Assembly: GCF_026930145.1 (NCBI RefSeq)
Contig: NZ_JANHOJ010000006.1
Location: forward strand, 1-54,708
Source: Bartonella sp. A05
Lineage (GTDB): Bacteria > Pseudomonadota > Alphaproteobacteria > Rhizobiales > Rhizobiaceae
Reading direction: 5' to 3'
Length of the DNA stretch: 54,708 nt
Part shown: piece by piece, positions 10,736 through 20,140 of the stretch
How positions within the stretch are numbered: the first letter of the stretch is position 1
How the letters are laid out: each line of letters starts with the position of its first letter
Notes under the pieces: generated by a model
What the model was told of the DNA's origin: nothing
Databases searched by the model: none
What the model saw: only the letters and a program-made list of their open reading frames with translations
Program-made: the position numbers and the translations under genes

Positions 10736-11005
10736 ATGGCACATAAAAAAGCTGGTGGTTCCTCGCGTAATGGCCGCGATTCAGAATCGAAACGTCTTGG
10801 TGTTAAGAAATTTGGTGGTGAAGCTGTTATTGCTGGAAATATTATTGTTCGTCAGCGTGGCACATGTTGGCATCCGGGTGACAATGTTGGCATTGGAAAA
10901 GATCATACTCTGTTTGCGCTATCAAATGGCACTGTTTCTTTTCGTAAGAAAGCGCGTAATCGCTCTTATGTTTCAGTTATTCCTATGGCAGAAACAGCGA
11001 AATAA
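10736..11005 (+). CDS. rpmA: 50S ribosomal protein L27
   Basis: 89 residues. The mature N-terminus [15 protein letters not shown] reaches toward the peptidyl-transferase centre, and there is no Firmicute-type N-terminal extension. The Shine-Dalgarno AAAGGAGAG is strong. It lies downstream of rplU and is followed by an intrinsic terminator at 11071-11099. The obg GTPase gene that often follows this pair is absent here. Confidence 0.98.
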   Translation: MAHKKAGGSSRNGRDSESKRLGVKKFGGEAVIAGNIIVRQRGTCWHPGDNVGIGKDHTLFALSNGTVSFRKKARNRSYVSVIPMAETAK

Positions 11006-11070
11006 GTTGCGTCTTGTTTAGATAATCTGAGGTCTTTTTGATCTTGGTTTTAAAGTTTTCTAATCTTTGA

Positions 11071-11103
11071 AAAGGAAGAATGGGATACCGTCTTCCTTTT
11101 TTT
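11071..11103 (+). terminator. Intrinsic terminator of rplU-rpmA
   Basis: A nine-base stem AAAGGAAGA/TCTTCCTTT encloses an 11-base loop and runs into T residues. It lies 65 bases after the rpmA stop. Confidence 0.85.
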
Positions 11104-11215
11104 CATCAAATGGCTTTTTATGCTTCATTTTTGAGCATTTTTCTGACTCCTCTTTGATCCTGTATTAATTCATCTCAAACAGAAGTCACTTTCGGTACAT
11201 TTTCTGCGTTCATAT

Positions 11216-11560
11216 TTACGCTTGGCTATGATGGTTTATAATATACATGGTGTTCTCCTGCATTTTGTTTTCTTCAACAAGTCTTGCCATGGCGCTGACG
11301 GGGATAAAATGAACGTATTTTGCATTATAATTCTTTATAGCGTTTTTTACAAACTGCTTTAATTCTTCTCTTATTGTTCCATTCTTATCTTCGTTTATAT
11401 CTACACCACCATGCTCCAATGCGTGCACTTTTGGCGTTGCTTCATCGATATGAACTGGATATATGCCGTATTCAAATATATCGTTGAATTTAGCTGTGCC
11501 TTCTTTTGTGAGTTTTAATTTAGTAAATATTCTTTTTGTATATTCTTGGTTTTTATTCAT
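11216..11560 (-). CDS. Hypothetical protein, 114 residues
   Basis: I do not recognise the family. The start ATG has a good ribosome site (GAGGGGAA, seven bases upstream), and composition looks coding. The protein is mixed alpha/beta and hydrophilic, with no signal peptide or membrane segment. The C-terminal part (YVHFIPVSAMARLVEENK) looks like a folded core. It faces rpmA convergently, across the terminator. The 1.5 kb behind it is decayed, so this may be the surviving gene of an older insertion. Confidence 0.6.
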   Translation of the reverse strand: MNKNQEYTKRIFTKLKLTKEGTAKFNDIFEYGIYPVHIDEATPKVHALEHGGVDINEDKNGTIREELKQFVKNAIKNYNAKYVHFIPVSAMARLVEENKMQENTMYIINHHSQA

Positions 11561-13070
11561 TATTTTCCCCTCTAAATAAAAGCGTTGAAATATACTGATT
11601 TTTATTACTGGAATAACTATATTTTTTTATCAAGTTAATTCATATTGAGCTATTATTCAAATAAATTGATCCAAATTTTTGCATTTTATATGGCTTAAGC
11701 ATAAATTTATAGTGTTTTTGCTTGCGATTTATTGAATTAATGCGCTGTATTAATTATACAGTAAAACACATTCGTACGGCAGAATATGTTTATTAGAACA
11801 TATTGTTGAGAATGCTTAATGAAAAAAATATCGACATTGTTAAAGTGTTATCGTTGTATTTTTCTGATTTTTCCCATTAACGGACTTCCTGAGCATTCTA
11901 TTGAGCTAAAACATGATGGGTTTTAGACATAAAAATATAAATTAATTGGGGATAATTGTATTTTTTCATTTTGTAGCCTTATTTATCTTGTTTGCTACAA
12001 TTGGGAATCGGTTTTTCTCGGGGAACCTTTGCGTAATTTCAACTGTTAAGAGTTGTGTTTTGGTTTACATATTTTGTTGGGAATGTAAGCCGAGAGTGTT
12101 GTTTATTCGGGGGAGTTGGGTGCAGTTTTGAGGTTGCATTTAAGTTTTTTGGCACATTGGGGTGATGATTAGAAGTCTTAAGAAAGCGGGGTAGGTGTGG
12201 CAGTTGTTATTATACAATCAGAAAGGAGCAAAAATAGATTGCTCATTATGGGGACATAGGCAGAAATATCACTGAAGTTACGGTTGAATGAGGTGTTATG
12301 GTGTCATGTATTGGGAGTGATTACGGTTTATAGCAAATAATTTTTGGTGAAGATGGTATTTTTGTGAGATGTCATCGCGTTTTGTTTTAATCCGCCATAT
12401 GATGAATTGAGCGCTTTTGGGGAGGATGTTTTTGTGATTATTAAATTTAATCCATAAGGTGGCGTTGTCTACGGATTTTGTCTCAACATTGAGAGAGGCA
12501 GAAAGTGGTGCAGTGATAGTTGCAAGAAGTCTATCTGTGCGTAAAGTGAGAATATTATACCACTTACGGGGATGATGTATTTCTGAAAGATTAGCACGCG
12601 CGGTTAAGTGGTGTGAATGGGAAATCAGATCTCTTATTTGTGTTATTTAGAGGTTTGCGAAAAGGCTTATTTTTCGCTTAAAGGCGCGTTGAATCATATA
12701 AAGTTATAGTTGAGATGATTTCAAAAGGGGGAGGTAGGTTTTTAGAAGGCGGGTAATCGTAGTTCTCATACGTTTGATGATAGGTGGTGACGGCTTTGCG
12801 GGTGATTAGATGCGCAAGGATAAGGGCATTTGTTTAAATAAGATAAAGGATAGAAGGGATGCTTTATCGATGATTGTTGTGCTCAATTGATACTGTAGCG
12901 GATTCCAATTACTTTAGAGACGCGTTGGGATATATTAAGTGTTCTGATTGATCGTATTTTGTGAAACAAAAGCGCACTGCCTGATTATTTTTTCTAACAT
13001 TTTATCAATGGGGTTTTGAAAAATTTATGAAAAGCATCTTATCCTTGTTAGATGCGAAGAGGAAAAAGCA
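11561..13070. other. 1.5-kb stretch without an intact gene
   Basis: No gene with both a start and a ribosome site is seen. Minus-strand frames between about 12170 and 12900 have protein-like composition broken by stops and frame changes (see the next entry), so the stretch looks like decayed coding DNA. The last hundred bases should hold the promoter of the phosphotransferase pair. Confidence 0.6.
12296..12646 (-). pseudogene. Possible decayed coding region, product unknown
   Basis: An open minus-strand frame of about 116 codons has no start codon with a ribosome site. It is bounded by TAA on both sides. The translation has a normal amino-acid mix (for example ILTLRTDRLLATITAPLSA and SVDNATLWIKFNN). 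A further protein-like stretch (ITRKAVTTYHQTYENYDYP) lies in another frame further upstream on the same strand. I cannot name the family. Confidence 0.35.
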
Positions 13071-13832
13071 ATGAATGCGGATTTTTGCGAGAGAGAAATC
13101 GTGTCTATGAATTCTGTACAGCTTTCGGCTGCTTTTAATCATAAAAATGATGCGATTTATGCTGCGGCTGAGTTACTTGTGCAGGTGGGGGCAGTTGATA
13201 AATATTATTTAGCAAGCATGTTTAAGAGCGGAGTGGTAACCAATACTTGGTTTGGGAATGGTATTGCAATCCTTCATAGGATAGTTGACAGTCATAATTT
13301 AGTGATAAAAGATGCTATTGCTGTTGTGCAGATTCCTGCTGGCGTTGAATGGCAGGCTGGAAGCAAAGCCCGTTTGGTTATTGCGATTGTTGTTCGTTCA
13401 GGTCATCATATAGATATTTTCAAAAAACTTACGCATCTTTTGTTGGATAAAGAGCGGCTTGAAGTTCTGCTAACAACGACGGATAAACAGAAGATTATCA
13501 AAGCTTTATTAGGCCGGTGTGTAAAGAGAGAAAGAACGTTCACGGGTGATCTTTCTGTATGTCGAGAATGGATTTTAGATTATCCAAGTGGTCTCCATGC
13601 ACGTCCTGCTTCGATTTGGGTTGATTTTGCAAAAAGAGTCCGGAGACCTATTAGAGTGCGTCGTGGACAGTGTACTGCTGATATGAATAATTTTTTTGGT
13701 TTATTGCAATTGGCTGCAATGAAGGGTGATGTTTTAGTTTTTTCGACTGATGCTGTCGAAGGAACACAATTGCTTAATGATGCAATTGCTGTTGTTAAAG
13801 GAGTCAGCATAAGTGAAAAACATGTGGTGTAA
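13071..13832 (+). CDS. PTS fusion protein: EIIA (fructose/nitrogen type) plus HPr
   Basis: Phosphocarrier of 253 residues with two domains. Residues 13-150 form an EIIA domain of the fructose/Ntr type, with the phosphorylated histidine at residue 69 in GNGIAILHR. Residues 165-250 form an HPr domain with its histidine at residue 176 in YPSGLHARPAS. At the position of the regulatory serine of Firmicute HPr the sequence is DMNNFFGLL, so asparagine replaces serine and HPr-kinase control there is not possible. It lies three bases before enzyme I. Together they equal a FruB-like multiphosphoryl transfer protein split into two genes. No EIIB or EIIC is nearby. Confidence 0.9.
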   Translation: MNADFCEREIVSMNSVQLSAAFNHKNDAIYAAAELLVQVGAVDKYYLASMFKSGVVTNTWFGNGIAILHRIVDSHNLVIKDAIAVVQIPAGVEWQAGSKARLVIAIVVRSGHHIDIFKKLTHLLLDKERLEVLLTTTDKQKIIKALLGRCVKRERTFTGDLSVCREWILDYPSGLHARPASIWVDFAKRVRRPIRVRRGQCTADMNNFFGLLQLAAMKGDVLVFSTDAVEGTQLLNDAIAVVKGVSISEKHVV

Positions 13833-13835
13833 GAC

Positions 13836-15575
13836 ATGAAATTGCAAACCAAAGCTCTCCGTGGTTGGTATCGGTATTCAGGGAAAAGAGGCATTTTTGG
13901 TGTTCGAGCAAGTCCGGGATTAGCGATAGGCAGAATTTTTGTTTTAAAACGGGATAATCTTTCCATAATAGATCAGCCTGTCAGTTTTTCGACAGGTGCT
14001 GCATGTCTTGCAAATGCTCTAACAAAAACAAAGCATACAATGGTATCAATCATTGATGATATAACGATTCGTATGGGAGCTGATTCTGCGGCGATTTTTT
14101 CTGCGCAAATGGTTTTTCTTGAGGATGAAACTTTGATTGATCAAGTTTATCGTTTTATGGCGGAAGGTCATGGCGTTGCTTGGTCTTGGAATAGAGCTGT
14201 CCAACAGTTTGCCGAGATGTTTTCTCAGATGGATAATCCTCTATTCGCAGCGCGTTCTGCTGATTTAATTGATATAGGACGTCGTGTTTTAGGTGAAATT
14301 AATCCATCTTATAGAGCGTTTGTTTTTGATGACCTTCCTCATGATATTGTTCTTTTCACAGACGATTTATCACCCTCTGATATAACGCAGCTTGACAGTA
14401 CAAAAGTTCTGGGATTGGTTACAGCATTGGGAACGCCGATGTCTCATGCAGCTATTTTAGCGCGTACACTTGGTATTCCTATGGTTGTTGCAGCTGGCGT
14501 CGATATTTTAGAACTTGAGAGCGACATTCAGGCTATTATTGATGGTTATAATGGTTCTATTTATCTTAATCCTCCTTCTTTAGATATTGAAAATGCTAAA
14601 AAACAGATCAGAATTTTTGCACGAAAGCGTGACGGTGAGGTTCGTTTACGTGGATTGCCATTACAAACAATCGACGGTCAAACGATTCATATTATGGCTA
14701 ATGTCAATTATGCAAATCAGGTTTCTCTTGCGGTTGATTTAGGTGCTGAAGGTGTTGGACTCATGCGTACGGAATTTGTGTTTTTGGATAGTCCACAAAT
14801 TCCAAGTGAAAATATACAATTTGATATATACCGTGCGATGATTTCAGCTGTAGGCGATAAGCCATTGATTATTCGTTTATTTGATTTTGGTAGCGATAAG
14901 AAAATTGCACATCTTCATTTATCTAAAGAGGATAATTCTTTTTTAGGTGTTCGAGGAACACGACTTTTATTGCGTCGGCGCGACCTTTTGATTCCCCAGT
15001 TGCGTGCTCTGTATCGGGCAGCAAAAGAAGGTGGAAATCCATGGATTATGTTTCCGATGGTTCGATCTGTTTCAGAAATTTTTGCTATGAAAAAGATTGC
15101 AGAAGAAGTTCGCAATGACGTTGGTGCGCCAAAATTGCAACTTGGTATTATGATTGAAGTTCCGGCGGCAGCTGTTATGGCAGATACTTTAAGCGCTCAT
15201 GTTGATTTTTTTTCTATTGGAACCAATGACTTAGTTCAGTATACAATGGCTGTTGATCGGCAAGATCTTCATCTTGTTTCTGACGCTGATAGCCTTGATC
15301 CGGCAGTTTTGCGTATGATCCATAAGACTATTAGGGGAGCAGCAAAACATAAACGCTGGGTTGGTGTGTGTGGTGGCATTGCTGGTGATCCGTTTGCTGC
15401 GATGATTTTGACGGGATTAGGGGTTCGTGATCTTTCTATGACAGCATGTGATATTCCGTCGGTAAAAGCATGTTTGCGTGCTCATCGTTTTGCAGATATG
15501 AAAATGTTAGCAGAAAAAGCATTGCAGTGTGAGACAGCACGAGCGGTACATGCCCTTAGAGGTGATGTAAGATAA
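13836..15575 (+). CDS. ptsI: PTS enzyme I (phosphoenolpyruvate-protein phosphotransferase)
   Basis: Takes phosphate from PEP and passes it to the HPr domain encoded just upstream. It has 579 residues, full length. An N-terminal swivel domain carries the active histidine at residue 204 in GTPMSHAAILAR. The PEP-binding barrel carries GLMRTEFVFLD, the FSIGTNDLVQYTMAVDR motif and the C-terminal catalytic cysteine in GVCGGIAGDP. About 20 residues precede the family start GVRASPGLAIG and resemble a linker, consistent with ancestry in a single EIIA-HPr-EI polypeptide. All key residues are present, so the enzyme should be active. Confidence 0.94.
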   Translation: MKLQTKALRGWYRYSGKRGIFGVRASPGLAIGRIFVLKRDNLSIIDQPVSFSTGAACLANALTKTKHTMVSIIDDITIRMGADSAAIFSAQMVFLEDETLIDQVYRFMAEGHGVAWSWNRAVQQFAEMFSQMDNPLFAARSADLIDIGRRVLGEINPSYRAFVFDDLPHDIVLFTDDLSPSDITQLDSTKVLGLVTALGTPMSHAAILARTLGIPMVVAAGVDILELESDIQAIIDGYNGSIYLNPPSLDIENAKKQIRIFARKRDGEVRLRGLPLQTIDGQTIHIMANVNYANQVSLAVDLGAEGVGLMRTEFVFLDSPQIPSENIQFDIYRAMISAVGDKPLIIRLFDFGSDKKIAHLHLSKEDNSFLGVRGTRLLLRRRDLLIPQLRALYRAAKEGGNPWIMFPMVRSVSEIFAMKKIAEEVRNDVGAPKLQLGIMIEVPAAAVMADTLSAHVDFFSIGTNDLVQYTMAVDRQDLHLVSDADSLDPAVLRMIHKTIRGAAKHKRWVGVCGGIAGDPFAAMILTGLGVRDLSMTACDIPSVKACLRAHRFADMKMLAEKALQCETARAVHALRGDVR

Positions 15576-16190
15576 CGCATTTCAAAAGAGGAATTATGAT
15601 AGTTCATTTATAAATAATAATTCCTAAAAATTATGTTGTGGTTTAGGTTATTATGTACGTGCATTATTGTACATGATGATACAGGTGCACAATTATATGT
15701 GCGCACCGCATTTTCGTGTATGCTCAATGCCTTAATATTGAAAGTAAGATTGGTGGATATGCTACCTTTTCTGATTTCAGTCGTGATATATGATTATTCT
15801 GCTACTTTTGAATAGATTTTTGTGGCCTATTAATTTCTTTTACGGAGCATGATCTACAAGGGGAAAAAGCTGCGTTGGTTAAAATGTAGTGATTTCTAGC
15901 GTTGAATGAGGGGAAATAGAGCACTGTAGGGGATAAATATTTTCTGTTGTGAGAGAACATTTATTGCTTTTATTGCTAGTATGACAAGAGAAACTATTTT
16001 TGTTGTTTGTTCAGCTTTTATTATGGAAACCTTAGCCCTTATTATGGGAACAATTTTGCTCGCAATTATTCTGAATTTTATATGACTTGTTTATTTTTAA
16101 TGCTGTTCATGACAAAAGGTTGTTTTTTGTGTTTTTAGTGTAGAGTTTATGCTTGCGCGCTTTTTTTTTCTGCGTATAGTGCAAAGCTCT
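15576..16190. other. Gap between ptsI and tRNA-Ser(GGA)
   Basis: About 600 AT-rich bases with only short unsupported frames. The bases just before 16191, including a run of T and a TATAGT, may belong to the tRNA promoter. I see no RNA gene or repeat. Confidence 0.5.
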
Positions 16191-16280
16191 GGAGAGGTGG
16201 CCGAGTGGTTGAAGGCGCACGCCTGGAACGCGTGTATGCGGGAAACCGTATCGAGGGTTCGAATCCCTCTCTCTCCGCCA
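16191..16280 (+). tRNA. tRNA-Ser (anticodon GGA), island attachment site
   Basis: Class II tRNA with acceptor GGAGAGG, anticodon stem CACGC/GCGTG, loop CTGGAAC (anticodon GGA), a long variable arm, T loop TTCGAAT and encoded CCA. It reads UCC and UCU. The last six bases, CCGCCA, begin a long sequence that recurs at 39764, so the island inserted at the tRNA 3' end and left the gene intact. Confidence 0.97.
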
Positions 16281-16530
16281 TTGACTTAAAACAAACTTTC
16301 ATATGTGCCAGACGGCATAATGTTCAAAGCCCAGCATTTGCGGGCTTTTTTGATATTTGCAATTGACTTGCTCTCTATAAAAACACCCCGTTTTTCTCTA
16401 ATTTTTCGCCTATATATGACCCTTTCCTGAACAACACCGTACTTGGAAAAGCGACGTACGGAGATTTTAGTCATGTAAAATTAATGAGTTAGCAATTGAC
16501 CAAGTTTGTACCAGTCTATGGGTAGTATTG
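16275..16530. repeat. Left copy of the island-flanking direct repeat (attL-like)
   Basis: About 255 bases starting in the tRNA 3' end recur in the same orientation at 39764-40018. The first 18 bases, CCGCCATTGACTTAAAAC, are identical. The next 190 bases are about 91 percent identical by eye, and the last part matches in patches (CAGTCTATGGG). This is the expected footprint of site-specific integration at a tRNA, or of repeated insertion there. Confidence 0.85.
16326..16350 (+). terminator. Intrinsic terminator of tRNA-Ser(GGA)
   Basis: Stem AAAGCCC/GGGCTTT with a nine-base loop, followed by a T run, 46 bases after the tRNA. The same hairpin is carried by the right repeat, where the T run is interrupted by C. 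Confidence 0.8.
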
Positions 16531-16663
16531 TTTACTGATTAATATCACAGATCCAATCATTAAGATCACAATTTGTATCTTGGCGGATCGTTAAAATTGG
16601 CTGATATTCATGCGCTTTGTTCTTGTAAGGAATTGGTTCTTCTTCAAGACCGAAGCGACTTAC

Positions 16664-17650
16664 TCAAAAAAGCATCTTATTATAGCTCTCTAATCTCTCT
16701 ATTATTACATCATAATTTTCTAAAAAATAATCTTGCAGCTTTGTAAAAATCATATTTTCAAAATATATGTAGAGTTTATTGATTATCTTAACAATAATAT
16801 TATCGAATATCTTATTAATAATGTATAAGAGAAAAGGGCTCAAAATGCTATAGAGGCGTTTTTTTTTGGTTTTAGAAGACTTTGACGTAACCGTTTTAAG
16901 CCAATCAGCAATGATGGTTTTGGCACTATCTTTCGCTGATACCTTACTAGACGCGTCAACGCTGAGCACATCGTCAAGTTCAATGAGCTTGGATTTATGT
17001 CTGCTATGCTGATTTTTATGAAATGTTTGGAATGACTGTAATGCTTTCGTTGTGTCTATAAGGCTTTCAGTAACTTGTAAATCCTGTAAACCAATCAATG
17101 CGTGGCCTTTTGTTTTGAGTGCATTGATTTTAGCCTGACCTACATTGTCTATTGAAGGCAGCAGCAAAATTGCAGGATTATCAAGGCAAAGCAAGTGATT
17201 GATTATAGTGTCAAGGTCTCCGTCATAAGTATCAATTCCGAAAAAGATTGGATAACGAATAGTGCCTCGAGGAATATAATGTCCGACTCTTATGCAGCTT
17301 GCGCACTCATCAATGGTCTGAACATCTTTGAAAACAGATGCTTCTTTCATGAGGTCGGCAATGAAACCAGCAATCTTTTTCAGATTTAAAGTATATAAGC
17401 ATCTGTCGTTATTCGAAATTGGCAGATCTGGACAAGTAGAGGATTTATCATTGCATATGGCTAAAAGTTGGCCATTAGGCATTTTACGGACGCGTCTTCC
17501 GCCAGCATAACCACAATCGCAATGCAGATTCTCATCAATATGTATTGTTTTTTGAAACCACGATTTGATTATTTCGGTATCGCCAAAATGCTTTTTCAGA
17601 AATGCATAGTTATGCTCATGCCGAGGTAGTTTTGCGAGCTTGTTCCACAT
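16664..17650 (-). CDS. Cassette gene 3: unrecognised protein with CxC...C...C cluster
   Basis: 328 residues, family not recognised. The N-terminal third holds four cysteines (44, 46, 66, 73), arranged as CDC, then C, then C, like a small zinc-binding knuckle. The middle has an alpha/beta look (PAILLLPSIDNVGQAKINAL). Residues 229-251 (LSVDASSKVSAKDSAKTII) recur in a remnant at 40.16-40.38 kb. The C-terminal 70 residues are AT-coded, hydrophobic and lysine-rich, unlike the rest. The TGA at 16664-16666 is followed in the same frame by 43 more codons (to 16532) of good composition, so the gene may once have been longer. It is the last gene of a tight operon, six bases after cassette gene 2, and probably cytoplasmic. 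A defence role is inferred only from its position. Confidence 0.6.
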   Translation of the reverse strand: MWNKLAKLPRHEHNYAFLKKHFGDTEIIKSWFQKTIHIDENLHCDCGYAGGRRVRKMPNGQLLAICNDKSSTCPDLPISNNDRCLYTLNLKKIAGFIADLMKEASVFKDVQTIDECASCIRVGHYIPRGTIRYPIFFGIDTYDGDLDTIINHLLCLDNPAILLLPSIDNVGQAKINALKTKGHALIGLQDLQVTESLIDTTKALQSFQTFHKNQHSRHKSKLIELDDVLSVDASSKVSAKDSAKTIIADWLKTVTSKSSKTKKKRLYSILSPFLLYIINKIFDNIIVKIINKLYIYFENMIFTKLQDYFLENYDVIIERLESYNKMLF

Positions 17651-17656
17651 ATATTA

Positions 17657-18823
17657 CTATATCTTCTGTGTTGGGATTCTTGGAGCGACCAATTGCTGTT
17701 CGTTGATCCAGTCCTCAATAATAAGGCTATCTTCGTCTCTGCCAAATGTGGCTTGGTTCCCTGAATGAATACCAATTTTGCGAGGTTGATTACTCCCCTC
17801 AAATAGGATACTGAATTTTGCGTAACTTATCTTTGCCTTGGGTGTGCTTTTGGAACCATTCTTCCTAATTAAGGTGCTTAGCAAATTTCCAGACTTTCTA
17901 ATTTCAGTCTCACCATCCCAGTCATATTGCACTTCAACGAGTGTCACGGTTTCAATGCCGTTTACAGAAACAAAATTATGAGCAGGAGATTGGATTTCGC
18001 GCAGCTTATCAAGTGAGAAAATCTTCATTTCATTAAAATAAGCTTCATTGCCGAATATATGTTTTCCAATACAATACAGATATTTAGGTAATTGACCTTT
18101 TTTGCCATCAGTTCGAACACTAATATCATCGCTATTACAGTTGTAAATTAGCAAATCATGGCATTGAGGATTATAGAAGATACTTTCCGTTTCACCATCT
18201 TTCATCTTCAGTTCTCGCTTGAGTGGTTTACCGTATTTGATGACGATGCTGACACGATGCCCCCGCGGAAACATGTAAACTCGACAATTTCTCAAACGAT
18301 TGTTCTCTGCAAACCAGTCATCTAGTTCAGACTGTAGCGCTGTAATAGTATCGTCTGTAACTTCTGGAAATGTTCTTTTCTGACCGTGAGCGCCCCAGTA
18401 AAAGTTAAACCCTCTATAATTCTTAACCAATGATCGCGCATATTGAATATGAAAAAGATCTTCGTGGTTTAGGAAGCAATAAAGAGCAATATCCGCTGGC
18501 GAGCTATTGGGCTGGTCCTTAAGCTTAATGCCTTGTTTATTAGCTGCCAACAAAAGAGAGTCCATTGCATTTTGACTGGACATTTCCGTTATGAGCTGCA
18601 GCGCTTCCATTAGTTCATTTGTTTCATCAAGATCCTGAATTTTTTCATTGGGCTGCATAAATGCTTTTGTGATTTCTTCAAAATTAAGCCCTCCGTTTTC
18701 AAGATTGATATCATGTGCCTTAAAAAAGCTTGGAAACCCCTTGAAGAGCTGAATAAGCAGTTTTGTGTCCAGTTTTCCTAAGCTATCTACATCTGTGAAT
18801 ACTTTTGGATTATATCGCGACAT
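17657..18823 (-). CDS. Cassette gene 2: unrecognised 388-residue protein
   Basis: The start is the ATG opening MSRYNPKVFTD, which has AGGAG eight bases upstream. A TTG two codons earlier is less likely. I recall similar uncharacterised bacterial proteins opening with a comparable motif but cannot assign a function. No signal peptide, membrane helix, Walker motif or nuclease signature is visible. The N-terminal 110 residues look alpha-helical (ELMEALQLITEMSSQNAMD). The middle and C-terminus are mixed alpha/beta with many aromatic residues. It overlaps cassette gene 1 by 14 bases and is followed after six bases by cassette gene 3, so the three are probably co-translated. The frame is intact. 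Confidence 0.7.
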   Translation of the reverse strand: MSRYNPKVFTDVDSLGKLDTKLLIQLFKGFPSFFKAHDINLENGGLNFEEITKAFMQPNEKIQDLDETNELMEALQLITEMSSQNAMDSLLLAANKQGIKLKDQPNSSPADIALYCFLNHEDLFHIQYARSLVKNYRGFNFYWGAHGQKRTFPEVTDDTITALQSELDDWFAENNRLRNCRVYMFPRGHRVSIVIKYGKPLKRELKMKDGETESIFYNPQCHDLLIYNCNSDDISVRTDGKKGQLPKYLYCIGKHIFGNEAYFNEMKIFSLDKLREIQSPAHNFVSVNGIETVTLVEVQYDWDGETEIRKSGNLLSTLIRKNGSKSTPKAKISYAKFSILFEGSNQPRKIGIHSGNQATFGRDEDSLIIEDWINEQQLVAPRIPTQKI

Positions 18824-19058
18824 CGCCAATCTCCTGTTTCGTCGTTACAGGGTTGGCCTCGGTGTTAGCACCCGAGCAGATGCGTAAGACCTCCCCAATG
18901 ATTTTAAGTTCATCCTGTTGTCTTATAATGATGGATTTTCGTTTCTGATTTTCAGAATGTAGCTTAATATGCTTATACTTCCCTGCAATACTCAGTCGCT
19001 TGAACTTCTCGAACATATTAGACGCTTTTCCGCCCAATTCCACAGAAAATCCCTGCAT
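18810..19058 (-). CDS. Cassette gene 1: small protein, probably frameshifted at its start
   Basis: As it stands, 82 residues with a basic centre (FEKFKRLSIAGKYKHIKLHS). Good-composition sequence continues upstream in the same frame (TLETDRESISPT) to a TGA, while a neighbouring frame offers MEQLTST and NMLLQTIER. An original gene starting near 19157 and broken by a frameshift and a stop fits this. Its size and basic character would suit a nucleic-acid-binding or regulatory subunit of the operon. That role is inference. Confidence 0.5.
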   Translation of the reverse strand: MQGFSVELGGKASNMFEKFKRLSIAGKYKHIKLHSENQKRKSIIIRQQDELKIIGEVLRICSGANTEANPVTTKQEIGDVAI

Positions 19059-19683
19059 CGTAGGTGATATGCTCTCACGGTCCGTTTCGAGCGTTCAATG
19101 GTCTGTAAAAGCATATTCTATGTGCTTGTCAGTTGCTCCATAGCGTCCTTTTTAATTTTCGTTAACGAGCTTTATTAAATGAGATTTATGAAGTGCACAA
19201 GCCCAATTTGATACAATGCACAGCATTGATTGAATCGACAATTTTTCAATTATTTCAGTAAGTAACTCCTTGAGTGACGCAATAATTCTTAAGGAGGTTT
19301 GCTATGTCTTTACTTTCCACAAATCTTATAAATGAGCGAGATCGCCGCATTGAAGTACCCGTTTGCTGGCTCTTGGCATTTTGCGTCGCAAAATTCGGCT
19401 GATCAGTCAGAAAAAAGCAACAGATCCCTCGCATTCATTGGACTTCAGAGTTTTTCCAAGCGTTCATGTCTATGATGAAGAATCAAAAAACCAACGAGTT
19501 TCAAATGAGTCATGAAAATCAAAACGCCTCTGATCATAAGCAGACGCAATTCAAGATAGGTCAATTACCTGCTGACTTTGTGTCGGATAAACATAGGCAG
19601 AAGGAGGTCATCCATATCATAGCTTGGGTTGGCAAAGGCCACACTTCAAACTGAAGAAAAAGCAGATACACAGGAGGGAACGA
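19059..19683. other. Decayed stretch with truncated gene starts
   Basis: At 19304-19402 there is a 32-codon frame (MSLLSTNLINERDRRIEVP) behind a perfect AAGGAGGT, ending early at TGA. Protein-like sequence continues in other frames to about 19650 (SMMKNQKTNEFQMSHENQN). This looks like a phage-type gene broken by frameshifts; the product is not recognised. The first 150 bases probably carry the cassette promoter. Confidence 0.4.
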
Positions 19684-20140
19684 ATGGATAAAACACCGTA
19701 TTCAAGAATATGCTTTCCAAGAAAATCAAGACTTTATTATTTTTACTAAAAATTTAGTAAAACCTAAAGGTGGTCGTCCAACTCTAGAATATCATATTAC
19801 TTTAGACATGGCAAAAGAGCTTTCCATGAGCATAATGAGAAGGGAAGACAAGCGCGCCGATATTTCATTGAGTGCGAGAAGAGGTTAAAAAATCAATTAA
19901 CTCATTGTGATTGCGACACACGATTTGATTTACCAAGTGATTGGAATGATATGAAATCTGCTGAAAAGGCTATGTATTGTTTAGGTCCTCTCTATGTATG
20001 CCTTGTTGAAGCCTTTAAGTTAGAAGCAGAAAACAAAAATTATAAAGCACTTATCGAAAAAGCCAAACGCATTTTAACAAACTCTGTTGTAAAACTGCTT
20101 AGCTTCTTTGCAAAATTTACCTTCCCCGCCTTTCGTGGGG
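19684..20140 (+). pseudogene. Phage antirepressor (AntA type), broken
   Basis: Frame one holds NEWIKHRIQEYAFQENQDF, then GRPTLEYHITLDMAKELSM, which is the AntA domain pattern. The frame then shifts and continues as KRADISLSARRG and, in another frame, FIECEKRLKNQLTHCD and the C-terminal AEKAMYCLGPLYVCLVEAFK. At least one frameshift separates the halves and no start remains. A second decayed relative lies at 25328-26041. Antirepressors release prophage repression. Confidence 0.7.

Noticed and set aside
16286..16474. 62-codon minus-strand frame in the left repeat, also open in the right repeat (39775-39963)
   Set aside because: By my count about 17 of 189 bases differ and about 12 of the 62 residues change, so most changes are nonsynonymous. 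The frame covers the tRNA terminator and has no convincing ribosome site. Conservation is explained by the repeat itself.
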